From positions 1-7,302 of the forward strand of contig CAIWHY010000526.1 in assembly GCA_903912585.1 (NCBI GenBank): 7,302 nucleotides of DNA, in the 5' to 3' direction. The notes beneath the pieces were generated by a model, which worked only from the letters and a program-made list of their open reading frames with translations, ran no database searches and was not told where the DNA came from. Shown here in pieces: positions 1 to 7,302 of the stretch. Origin of the DNA: an uncultured Thermoleophilia bacterium (GTDB lineage Bacteria > Actinomycetota > Thermoleophilia > UBA2241). The translations under genes were made by a program, and so were the position numbers. Position 1 is the first letter of the stretch. Each line of letters starts with the position of its first letter.

Positions 1-1719
<1,719 letters not shown>

Positions 1720-1727
1720 TTGGCTGA

Positions 1728-1734
1728 CTCCTTT
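1728..1734 (-). promoter_or_regulatory. Ribosome binding site of hppA
   Basis: On the minus strand AAAGGAG is followed by 8 nt and then GTG. This is a near-perfect Shine-Dalgarno sequence and decides the GTG start, since no ATG precedes the first membrane helix. Confidence 0.8.
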
Positions 1735-1759
1735 GTTGACTCCACGTGGCTCGCGGCTC

Positions 1760-1815
1760 GGTCCGCAAGGACCTCAGCACGGCCACCCCAGACTTGGTGG
1801 GCATCCCCGCTGCCC
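1760..1815 (-). promoter_or_regulatory. Run of small inverted repeats in the hppA leader
   Basis: Three short perfect inverted repeats are packed between mtnP and hppA: GGTCC/GGACC around a 4-nt loop (1760-1773), CCACC/GGTGG (1783-1800), and GGGCA/TGCCC (1799-1815). The last two overlap by two bases, so they would compete if transcribed. I find no convincing -35/-10 pair in this gap. The stems could fold in a leader RNA, or simply reflect high GC content. No riboswitch class is recognised. Confidence 0.25.
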
Positions 1816-1832
1816 ATGACTTTCCTGACTCG

Positions 1833-1863
1833 CGCGCGCCACCCCGCGAAGGGGAGGGGCGCG
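1833..1863 (-). terminator. GC-rich hairpin directly after the mtnP stop codon
   Basis: Arms at 1833-1845 and 1851-1863 give 11 base pairs with two mismatches (A-A and G-G) around a 5-nt loop. The hairpin begins at the base immediately after the mtnP TGA. It would be very stable in RNA, but no U-run follows on the minus strand. It is therefore not a canonical intrinsic terminator. It could be a U-less terminator, a partial terminator that lowers read-through into hppA, or a 3'-end stabiliser. Confidence 0.5.
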
Positions 1864-2724
1864 TCAGCCCAGGTACTTGCCGATCAGAAGGTCGAGCTTC
1901 TCTTTGGTCGCCGCCGGGATGAGCTCGGCCGGCGTGTTGATGGCGAACTCCACGGCGTGCCGGCAGGCGCAGTCCCGCTCCTCGTCGAGCGCCCCTACTA
2001 CGCGGCGCACGATGGCCTGCGCGGTCTCGACGTTGCGCTGGACGTTGCCCAGCACCTGCTCCAGCGTGACGTCCTCTTCCCCTTCGTACCACACGTCGTA
2101 GTCGGTGACCATGGCCATGGTGGCGTAACAGAGTTCCGCCTCACGCGCCAGCTTGGCCTCCTGAAGGTTGGTCATGCCGATGACGTCGAAGCCCAGCTGC
2201 CGGTAGACGTTGCTCTCGGCGCGCGTGGAGAACTGGGGACCCTCGATACAGACGTAGGTGCCACCCTCGTGCACGGTCGCGCCGGCGGCGCGCCCGTGCT
2301 GCACGATGAGCTCGGAGCAGTAGGGGCAGAACGGATCGGCGAAGCCCATGTGCACGACGACGCCGTCGCCGAAGAAGGTGCTCGGCCGCGCCTTGGTGCG
2401 GTCGAAGAGCTGGTCCGGCACCACCACGTCGAGGGGCTTGAGTTCCTCGCGCAGGCTGCCGACGGCGCTGGCCGAGAGGACGTGCTTCACGCCCAGCGAC
2501 TTCATGCCCCAGATGTTGGCGCGGTAGTTGACCTCGCCGGGAAGGATGCGGTGGCCGCGTGCGTGCCGCGGCAGGAACGCGACCGGCACGCCGTCGATGT
2601 CGCCGAGGAAGTACGAGTCGCTGGGCGCGCCGAACGGGGTGTCGATGCGGACCTCGCGGGCGTTCTCGAGGAGCTCGTAGAAACCAGAACCGCCGATCAC
2701 GCCGACGCTTGCCGAATCCTGCAT
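1864..2724 (-). CDS. mtnP: S-methyl-5'-thioadenosine phosphorylase
   Basis: This cytoplasmic enzyme of methionine salvage and purine recycling cleaves 5'-methylthioadenosine with phosphate to adenine and 5-methylthioribose-1-phosphate. The 286-residue product is full length for the trimeric PNP/MTAP family. Visible motifs are the phosphate-binding GVIGGSGFYEL (8-18), PRHARGHR (52-59), VNYRANIWGMKSLG (66-79), IEGPQFSTRAES (160-171), GMTNLQEAKLAREAE (183-197) and TDYD (207-210). The Asp pair in TDYD marks 6-aminopurine (adenine) specificity; guanosine/inosine PNPs have Asn there, and methylthioinosine phosphorylases lack the motif. A CxC pair (Cys252, Cys254) lies near the C-terminus, as in some archaeal homologues. 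The ATG at 2724 has AAAGGG 8 nt upstream. An in-frame GTG at 2733 with GGAG 7 nt upstream is an equally possible start and would add three residues. Transcription is divergent from the CoA-transferase genes. Confidence 0.95.
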   Translation of the reverse strand: MQDSASVGVIGGSGFYELLENAREVRIDTPFGAPSDSYFLGDIDGVPVAFLPRHARGHRILPGEVNYRANIWGMKSLGVKHVLSASAVGSLREELKPLDVVVPDQLFDRTKARPSTFFGDGVVVHMGFADPFCPYCSELIVQHGRAAGATVHEGGTYVCIEGPQFSTRAESNVYRQLGFDVIGMTNLQEAKLAREAELCYATMAMVTDYDVWYEGEEDVTLEQVLGNVQRNVETAQAIVRRVVGALDEERDCACRHAVEFAINTPAELIPAATKEKLDLLIGKYLG

Positions 2725-2765
2725 ATCGGACACCCTTTCTCTCCGTTCTGACGTGCGCCGCCGGA

Positions 2766-2771
2766 AGTATA
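2766..2771 (-). promoter_or_regulatory. Putative -10 box of the mtnP promoter
   Basis: The minus strand reads TATACT, matching five of six bases of TATAAT, in otherwise very GC-rich DNA. It lies about 40 nt upstream of the mtnP ATG, implying a 5' leader of roughly 35 nt. No good -35 hexamer is found 16-18 bp further upstream, so the promoter would be activator-dependent or recognised mainly through its -10 element. Confidence 0.45.
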
Positions 2772-2942
2772 CAGGATGCAAGTCTGGGACGAGCCCGCGC
2801 GCGCGTGCGCAAGGACGCCGATCCGCAGCGGCGCCACGATTGCCAGCCGAGGCCGACGCGGCGGGCCATCGCGGCGTCGTCAGCGGCCCGCCCGGAGTGA
2901 TAGGTTTCCCGCACCAGTGCGTACCCCGGGTCTCTCGCGCGC
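2772..2942. promoter_or_regulatory. Divergent intergenic region between mtnP and atoD
   Basis: This is the core of the roughly 230-bp gap between divergently read genes, so both promoters should lie here. It has no credible coding frame. A 16-bp alternating pyrimidine-purine tract (CG repeats ending TGCGCA) spans 2796-2811, just upstream of the mtnP -10 box. For the plus-strand genes I see only a weak AT-containing patch, TGATAGGTTT (2898-2907), and do not assign it as a -10. No operator palindrome is identified with confidence. Confidence 0.4.
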
Positions 2943-2949
2943 AAAGGAG
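2943..2949 (+). promoter_or_regulatory. Ribosome binding site of atoD
   Basis: AAAGGAG is followed by 6 nt and then GTG at 2956. This fixes the CoA-transferase alpha start at a GTG and rules out the longer upstream open frame as the gene start. Confidence 0.8.
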
Positions 2950-2955
2950 CGAAAG

Positions 2956-3651
2956 GTGCCGAAGAACAAGGTCATCCCCATCGCCGAGGCGATGTCCCAC
3001 GTGAAGAGTGGGATGAGCATCGCCGTCGGCGGCTTCATCGGGCAGGGCGATCCGCTCACGCTGATCGACCACCTCAAGACCATGGACGTGCGCGACCTCA
3101 CCATCTACGAGAACGACGCCGGCTACCGCGAGCGCGGCGTCGTGGAGCTCGTCAGGCAGGGCAAGATCAAGAAGGTCGTCGCCAGCCACATCGGCACGAC
3201 GCCCGAGATCGGCAAGGCCATGAACGAGGGGCGCCTGGAAGTCGAGCCCACCCCGCAGGGCACGCTCGCCGAGATGATGCGCTGCGGCGGCGCGGGGCTC
3301 GGCGGCTTCCTCACGCCGACCGGCATCGGCACCATCGCCGAAGAAGGCAAGCAGATCATCGAGCTCAACGGCCGCAAGTACATCCTCGTCCCGTCGCTGA
3401 AGTGCGACATCGCCATCATCCGCGCTCACGCCGGCGACACGTGGGGCAACCTCATCTACCGCGGCACGTCGCGCAACTTCAACGTGCCCGCGGCGATGTG
3501 CGCCGACTACGTCATCGCCGAGGTCGAGAACCTCTACACCATGGGTGAGCTCGACCCCAATGCCATCCACACGTCGGGGATCTTCGTGGACGCGGTCGTC
3601 CGCGCCAACGTCGAGTACTGCACGCTGCGCGAGGAGAAGTTCAATGCCTGA
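2956..3651 (+). CDS. atoD: 3-oxoacid / acetate-acetoacetate CoA-transferase, alpha subunit
   Basis: This is one half of a family I CoA transferase that moves CoA between carboxylic acids, typically acetoacetate and acetyl- or succinyl-CoA, in short-chain fatty acid or ketone metabolism. The product has 231 residues, normal for a separate alpha subunit. Visible motifs are GGFIGQG (25-31), the SHIGT stretch (77-81), the glycine-rich GGAGLGGFLTPTG (111-123) and GNLIYRGTSRNFN (164-176). The GLGGFLTPTG wording resembles AtoD and CtfA more than SCOT alpha, which usually reads GVPAFYTPTG there. The GTG start follows a strong Shine-Dalgarno site. The stop overlaps the beta-subunit start by 8 bp (ATGCCTGA), so translation is probably coupled and subunit ratios matched. 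The true acid substrate (acetoacetate, butyrate, or another) cannot be read from the sequence; scoA or ctfA are alternative names. Confidence 0.9.
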   Translation: MPKNKVIPIAEAMSHVKSGMSIAVGGFIGQGDPLTLIDHLKTMDVRDLTIYENDAGYRERGVVELVRQGKIKKVVASHIGTTPEIGKAMNEGRLEVEPTPQGTLAEMMRCGGAGLGGFLTPTGIGTIAEEGKQIIELNGRKYILVPSLKCDIAIIRAHAGDTWGNLIYRGTSRNFNVPAAMCADYVIAEVENLYTMGELDPNAIHTSGIFVDAVVRANVEYCTLREEKFNA

Positions 3652-4309
3652 CGCGAAGCAGACCATCGCCTCCCGCGCGGGGCGGGAGCTCGAGGACGGG
3701 CAGATCATCAATCTCGGCATCGGTCTGCCGACGCTGATCGCCAACTACGTGCCCGAGGGTGTCGACGTCGTCATCCAGACCGAGAACGGCGGCATCGGCG
3801 TCGGTCCGGCGCCCGAGCCCGGCTGCGAGGACCGCGACCGCGCCAACGCCGGCAACCAGCCGATCACGCTCGTCCCGGGCGGCAGCTACTTCGACTCCGC
3901 GACGTCGTTCGCGATGATCCGCGGCGGTCACATCGACGCCACCTTCCTGGGCACGCTCCAGGTCGACGAGAAGGGCAACATCGCCAACTGGATCGTGCCC
4001 GGCAAGATGCTCGCCGGCATGGGCGGCGCCATGGACCTCATCACCGGCGCCAAGATCGTCTACATCGTCAGCGAGCACTGCTCCAAGGACGGCGCCTCCA
4101 AGCTGATGAAGCAGTGCACCTTCCCGCTCACCGGCGCCGAGGAAGCCGACGTGATCATCACCGAGCGCGCCCTCTTTCGCCGGCATCCGGACACGGGCTG
4201 GGTGCTCGAGGAGGTCGCGACCGGCTTCTCGCTCGACGACATCGCCGGCTGCACCGACATGGCGTACGCGGTCGCCGCCGACGTGAAGCTGGATGCCTTC
4301 GGCGCATAG
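3644..4309 (+). CDS. atoA: 3-oxoacid / acetate-acetoacetate CoA-transferase, beta subunit
   Basis: The catalytic subunit, 221 residues and full length. In this family a Glu in the ENG motif attacks the acyl-CoA to form a glutamyl-CoA thioester. Here the motif is TENGGIG, placing the nucleophile at Glu47. Other hallmarks are NLGIGLPT (23-30), FDSATSFAMIRGGH (83-96), NWIVPGK (115-121), MGGAMDL (126-132) and SEHCSKDG (143-150). The wording is close to AtoA. The ATG at 3644 lies inside the end of atoD, with a GAGGAG Shine-Dalgarno site 7 nt upstream. The gene ends in TAG and is followed by 108 bp containing a 10-bp inverted repeat, so the transcript may end or be processed there before the next gene. 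Alternative names are scoB or ctfB; the family assignment is firm, the substrate is not. Confidence 0.91.
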   Translation: MPDAKQTIASRAGRELEDGQIINLGIGLPTLIANYVPEGVDVVIQTENGGIGVGPAPEPGCEDRDRANAGNQPITLVPGGSYFDSATSFAMIRGGHIDATFLGTLQVDEKGNIANWIVPGKMLAGMGGAMDLITGAKIVYIVSEHCSKDGASKLMKQCTFPLTGAEEADVIITERALFRRHPDTGWVLEEVATGFSLDDIAGCTDMAYAVAADVKLDAFGA

Positions 4310-4319
4310 GCCGCTCGCG

Positions 4320-4363
4320 CCCGCGGCGGAGTCGGCGAACGGGCGTTTCCCACCCGCCGCGGG
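4320..4363 (+). terminator. 10-bp inverted repeat after atoA
   Basis: CCCGCGGCGG (4320-4329) and its exact reverse complement (4354-4363) flank a 24-nt loop. It starts 10 bp after the atoA stop. No T-run follows and the loop is long for an intrinsic terminator, so it may instead be a processing or stabilising hairpin, or a GC-rich coincidence. If it terminates, the following small gene and ppx need their own promoter in 4364-4410, where none is obvious. Confidence 0.3.
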
Positions 4364-4417
4364 GCGGTAACAGCGTAGCGGCACGTTCGAGTCCGTGGAC
4401 CTGAGCCGGGGAGTGAC

Positions 4418-4606
4418 ATGAGCGACCTCAAGAAGAAGTTCAGCCGCAAGGAGTGGAAGGACTGCTGTGGCAAGGGCTGCAAGAAATGCAAGATCGCCCA
4501 GACCTACATCGGCGTGTACGGCAAGAAGAAGGGCCTCGACAAGCTCAACGAGGACCGCGCCGTGATGCAGAGCAAGAAGGCCTCGAGCAAGAAGAAGTCC
4601 TCATAG
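4418..4606 (+). CDS. Small Cys/Lys-rich protein with a CCGxGCxxC motif
   Basis: A 62-residue protein I cannot name. Four cysteines form DCCGKGCKKC (residues 15-24; Cys16, 17, 21, 24), spaced CC-x3-C-x2-C, suitable for binding zinc or an Fe-S centre. A middle segment, QTYIGVYGKKKGLDKLNED (28-46), looks helical. The C-terminal tail is nearly all Ser and Lys. There are 18 Lys and 2 Arg in 62 residues, so the protein is strongly basic. It has no signal peptide or membrane segment. The ATG has GGGGAG about 4 nt upstream. Codon use is GC-rich like the neighbours, supporting a real gene. The CCGxGCxxC core resembles the oxidoreductase-like (OXLD1) motif, where CCGxGCxxCVW is typical, but the following CVW is absent here. 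It lies on the same strand 46 bp upstream of ppx and 108 bp after atoA. Function is unknown; metal and nucleic-acid or polyanion binding are inferences. Confidence 0.8.
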   Translation: MSDLKKKFSRKEWKDCCGKGCKKCKIAQTYIGVYGKKKGLDKLNEDRAVMQSKKASSKKKSS

Positions 4607-4652
4607 CGGTGGATGAGCGCGACCGCGTGACCACCTCGAGGGCGATCGCGCC

Positions 4653-6242
4653 GTGACGGGCTCTCCGGCCTCGTCCGCTCGCTACCCGGAGACCATCGGC
4701 TTCCTCGACATCGGCACCAACTCGGTGCGCCTGCTGGTCGCCTGCCTCGAGGACGCCCATTCGTGGACCACGCTCGCCCAGCAGAAGGAGCCCGTGCGGC
4801 TGGGCGAGGGCGAGTTCGGCGGGGAGAGCGTGCTGCAGCCCGCCGCCATGGACCGCGCCGTCCTCGTGTGCCGGACGCTTGCCGACCTCGCCCGTTCCCG
4901 CGGCGCCAGCGAGATCGTCGCCGTGGCGACGTCCGCGACGCGCGAGGCCCAGAACCAGAGCGTCTTCGTGCACCGCCTGCGCGACGAGGCGGGCATCGAG
5001 GTGCACGTCGTCTCCGGGCCAGAGGAGGCACGCCTCATCTTCCTCGGCGTGCTCGCTACCGTCCACCTCGAGGACGCGCATGCGCTCGTCGTCGACATCG
5101 GCGGCGGCAGCACGGAGATCGCGCTCGGGGGCGCCGGCGGCGCCGACTCCACAGACTCACTCCGGCTCGGCGCCATCCGGCTCACCAGCGAGTTCCCGGA
5201 GGCGGGCGGCCCCGGCCCAGTCACGGCCGCCACCTACGAGGCCATGCGCCGGCACGTGCAGGTCCAGTCGGCGCGCGTGCGGCACAAGCTCGCCGGCGAG
5301 AGCATCGACGTGGCCTACGGCACCTCGGGCAGCATCCGCAACCTCGCCAGCGTCGTCGTCCGCGCCTTGCGTGGCGGCACGCCGCAGCGCATCGACACGT
5401 TCACGCGCGCCGAGTTGCGCAAGGTCGTCAAGCTGCTGCGCACGGCGGACCTGGAGGCGCGGCGCAAGGTGCCGGGCCTCAACCCGACGCGCGCCGACAT
5501 CGTCCTTGCCGGCGCGGCGATCCTGGACGCCGTGATGGAGGACTTCGGCCTCGACAAGATCTCGGCGATCGGCGAGTGCGGCCTGCGCGAGGGACTCGTG
5601 ATGGACCACCTCGCGCGCACCTCGCGCGCCGTGCCCGGGCACGCGCCCACGGTGCGCGAGCAGAGCGTACTCGCTCTCGCGCGCGCCACCGCCTTCGACG
5701 AGCAGCACGCGCGCCACGTGACGGCGCTCGCGCTCGAGCTCTTCGACAGCTCCCGCGAGGCCGGCCTGCACGCGTACGGCGCCGGCGAGCGCGAACTCTT
5801 CGAATACGCCTGCCTGCTACACGACATCGGCGCCTTCCTGAGCTACTCAGACCACCACGTGCACGGCCACTACCTGGTCCGCAACGCCGACCTTCTGGGG
5901 TTCGACCAGGCGGAGGTGGAGATCATGGCGGCGACGGTGCTCTTCCACCGCAAAGGGCGCCCCGGCTCGCGGCACGCCGCGTTCACGGCGCTCGACCGGG
6001 CAGGGCGCAGGACGGTGCGGCTGCTGGCCGTCTTGCTGCGCATGGCCGAGTACCTCGACCGCAGTCACACCCAGGCCGTCGCGCACGTCGCGCTGCGCCG
6101 CGACGGCAAGCGGGCGCTGGTGCTCGAGGTGCAGCCGGCGCACGACTGGCGCCTCGAGCGCTGGCGGCTGGAGGACCGTCGCGAGACGCTCGAGAAGGCG
6201 CTCGGCCGCGCGCTGACCGTGAGCGAGCTCGCGGCCGGCTAG
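4653..6242 (+). CDS. ppx: Ppx/GppA-family exopolyphosphatase with C-terminal HD domain
   Basis: Family members release phosphate from the ends of polyphosphate chains (Ppx) or convert pppGpp to ppGpp (GppA) in the cytoplasm; sequence alone does not separate these activities. The product has 529 residues, close to E. coli Ppx. The ASKHA-fold part (about 13-320) has phosphate-1 motif DIGTNS (19-24), SGPEEARL (121-128) with the catalytic Glu among 124-125, phosphate-2 motif DIGGGSTE (148-155), GTSGSIRN (223-230) and GECGLREG (307-314). The C-terminal HD part (about 345-480) keeps a full set of likely metal ligands: His354, His390-Asp391, His401/402, His432 and Asp469. The GTG at 4653 is the only start codon between an in-frame stop at 4614 and the first motif; its Shine-Dalgarno site, GAGGG, is weak and 10 nt away. 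The gene converges with the CHAD gene, and their stops overlap. Confidence 0.93.
   Translation: MTGSPASSARYPETIGFLDIGTNSVRLLVACLEDAHSWTTLAQQKEPVRLGEGEFGGESVLQPAAMDRAVLVCRTLADLARSRGASEIVAVATSATREAQNQSVFVHRLRDEAGIEVHVVSGPEEARLIFLGVLATVHLEDAHALVVDIGGGSTEIALGGAGGADSTDSLRLGAIRLTSEFPEAGGPGPVTAATYEAMRRHVQVQSARVRHKLAGESIDVAYGTSGSIRNLASVVVRALRGGTPQRIDTFTRAELRKVVKLLRTADLEARRKVPGLNPTRADIVLAGAAILDAVMEDFGLDKISAIGECGLREGLVMDHLARTSRAVPGHAPTVREQSVLALARATAFDEQHARHVTALALELFDSSREAGLHAYGAGERELFEYACLLHDIGAFLSYSDHHVHGHYLVRNADLLGFDQAEVEIMAATVLFHRKGRPGSRHAAFTALDRAGRRTVRLLAVLLRMAEYLDRSHTQAVAHVALRRDGKRALVLEVQPAHDWRLERWRLEDRRETLEKALGRALTVSELAAG
6239..6242. other. Shared CTAG: overlapping stop codons of convergent genes
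   Basis: The palindrome CTAG supplies TAG to ppx on the plus strand (6240-6242) and TAG to the CHAD gene on the minus strand (6241-6239). No bases lie between the genes, so there is no room for a terminator outside coding sequence, and the two transcripts must overlap at their 3' ends. Confidence 0.95.
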
Positions 6243-7302
6243 ATCTCGGCGATCACCGTCGCCAGCTCGCGGCTGAAGCCGCTGCCCGCGACGGTGGGCC
6301 ACACCTCCGGGAAGCTGAGCACGAGGCGCTCCATCTCCTCCTGGCGGACCACCAGGTAGCGCGCGGCGCCCGGGGCGATGGTGACCTCGAGCGTCCCCGG
6401 CAGCCCGTGGCCGCCGTGCCGCCAGGTGCCCCAGGTGATGTAGTCGCGCAGGACGCCGCTGGTGACCACCGCGTCCTGCAGGTCGCCGAGGTGGTCCTGC
6501 ATGCCCTTGACCTTCTTGATCAGCGACCGCGCGTCCGGGCCGAGCACGTCCTCGAAGAACTCGAGCGTGTAACGCAGTCCTTTGCAGGCCTTGCGCAGCG
6601 CGTGGAACTCCGGCAGCGGCGTCTCGAGCCCGCCGAGCCGGCCCTCGAACGACCACACGTCGGCCATGTCCTTGTAGAGCACGCCGGGCAGCACCTGCGC
6701 GACCCGCTGCGGGCGCGGGTCCGCGGGCGGGCGCGACGCGAGGAGTTCCACCGGAGCCTCGAGCAGCTCTGAGAACCGCTCGACGAAGGCCCTGTAGCGA
6801 TCGCCGTCGAGGTACGCGGCCATGCGCTCGCGCTGCCGCTCGCGCTCGCCGCGGCAGCCGTCCAGCAGGCCGTCCAGCTCACCGCGGCGGGCGGCGGGCA
6901 GGCCGTCCAGATAGTGCTGCGTCTTCTCGCCGAACACGTCCAGGTCGCGCACCGCACCGAGCAGGCGCCCGGTCCGCCGCAGGCCCTTGAGCACCGGGCG
7001 CATCACGTCCGGCTCGAGGTAGTCGTCGAAGACGCGCAGGGCCATGCGCATGCGGCGCGTCGAGACGCGCATCACGTGCAGTTCCTCGGGATCTTCGCCG
7101 AGACGCGTGCCGGCCTCGTGCTCGAGCATGCGCGCGAGGTGGAAGCGGAACGTCTTGCCGGCCGCCTGGACCATGGTGTCGGCCGGCAGGATGCCGGGGC
7201 GCTTCTTCTTCTCGTCGTCGGCGGCCTCCGGCTCCTGCGCGTCGGCATGCGGCTCCGCCGCGCCGGCCTCGGGCCGGCGCCCAGCGCTGCCGGCCTGCGC
7301 GC
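6239..7302 (-). CDS. CHAD-domain protein (5' end outside window)
   Basis: CHAD is an all-helical domain rich in conserved His, Arg and Lys that binds inorganic polyphosphate (known for the family); it occurs alone or fused to CYTH triphosphatase domains. Counted from an internal Met at 7174, the two internally similar halves are visible: HVMRVSTRRMR (33-43) and HALRKACKGLR (191-201). GRLLGAVRDLDVF (69-81) and LGDLQDAV (229-236) are further hallmarks. The frame stays open from 7174 to the right edge with no ATG, GTG or TTG and no Shine-Dalgarno site before 7174. The conserved lead-in ILPADTMVQAAGK also straddles that Met. The true start therefore lies beyond the window. The roughly 42 visible upstream residues are rich in Ala, Glu, Pro and Asp with a KKK cluster, and look like a disordered linker. 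An N-terminal CYTH or other domain may precede it. The partner ppx is tail to tail with it, consistent with a polyphosphate role. Confidence 0.9.
   Translation of the reverse strand, partial: AQAGSAGRRPEAGAAEPHADAQEPEAADDEKKKRPGILPADTMVQAAGKTFRFHLARMLEHEAGTRLGEDPEELHVMRVSTRRMRMALRVFDDYLEPDVMRPVLKGLRRTGRLLGAVRDLDVFGEKTQHYLDGLPAARRGELDGLLDGCRGERERQRERMAAYLDGDRYRAFVERFSELLEAPVELLASRPPADPRPQRVAQVLPGVLYKDMADVWSFEGRLGGLETPLPEFHALRKACKGLRYTLEFFEDVLGPDARSLIKKVKGMQDHLGDLQDAVVTSGVLRDYITWGTWRHGGHGLPGTLEVTIAPGAARYLVVRQEEMERLVLSFPEVWPTVAGSGFSRELATVIAEI

Noticed and set aside
1720..2092. Minus-strand open frame running from inside mtnP into the hppA region
   Set aside because: Out of frame with both genes and Arg-rich; explained by overlap with mtnP and hppA.
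2776..2955. Upstream ATG extension of atoD
   Set aside because: It adds 60 Arg/Ser/Pro-rich residues with no family similarity, while the GTG at 2956 has a strong ribosome site and gives the normal subunit length.
2725..3744. Long N-terminal extension of mtnP across the CoA-transferase genes
   Set aside because: The frame is open only because of high GC content. The family's N-terminus (GVIGGSGFYEL) begins right after the start at 2724, which has its own ribosome site.
3641..4384. 247-codon minus-strand frame opposite atoA
   Set aside because: Low-complexity antisense translation opposite a well-supported gene; no motif.
4613..4630. Five-codon mini-ORF (ATG...TGA) between the small gene and ppx
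   Set aside because: Too short to judge as a leader peptide; no attenuator-like stems around it.
4763..6772. 669-codon plus-strand frame across ppx and the CHAD gene
   Set aside because: Arg/Ala-rich out-of-frame translation of ppx continuing antisense through the CHAD gene; no domain.

Overview
The window is a GC-rich bacterial chromosomal segment with six protein-coding genes packed on both strands. Three of the five visible starts are GTG. The gene content (membrane pyrophosphatase, MTA phosphorylase, two-subunit CoA transferase, Ppx/GppA phosphatase, CHAD protein) fits a high-GC lineage such as a deep-branching actinobacterium, but nothing here fixes the phylum and that guess is weak. 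I see no tRNA, rRNA, insertion sequence, CRISPR array or phage gene. Both window edges cut a gene.

Layout. Positions 1-1719 (minus) hold most of a K+-independent H+-translocating membrane pyrophosphatase (hppA), whose C-terminus lies beyond the left edge. Upstream of it on the same strand is mtnP (1864-2724), an S-methyl-5'-thioadenosine phosphorylase. A GC-rich hairpin abuts the mtnP stop, and more small hairpins precede hppA. A divergent intergenic region (about 2725-2955) holds a good -10 box for mtnP. To the right, on the plus strand, come the overlapping atoD/atoA-type CoA-transferase genes (2956-4309), a 62-residue Cys/Lys-rich small protein (4418-4606), and a Ppx/GppA phosphatase with a C-terminal HD domain (4653-6242). 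A CHAD-domain gene (minus, 6239 to beyond the right edge) converges on ppx, and the two share a CTAG stop.

How the genes fit together. The clearest functional pair is ppx and CHAD: one family hydrolyses polyphosphate or pppGpp, the other binds polyphosphate. hppA adds a pyrophosphate-driven proton pump, and mtnP is a Pi-using salvage enzyme, so phosphate chemistry recurs. Only ppx-CHAD has established family-level support as a linked theme; the rest may be coincidental. The CoA transferase probably activates acetoacetate or a short-chain acid.

The best candidate for something poorly described is the small protein at 4418-4606. It has a CC-x3-C-x2-C motif (CCGKGCKKC) and a lysine-rich tail, and lies 46 bp upstream of ppx on the same strand. 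I do not see a complete new defence or mobile system.
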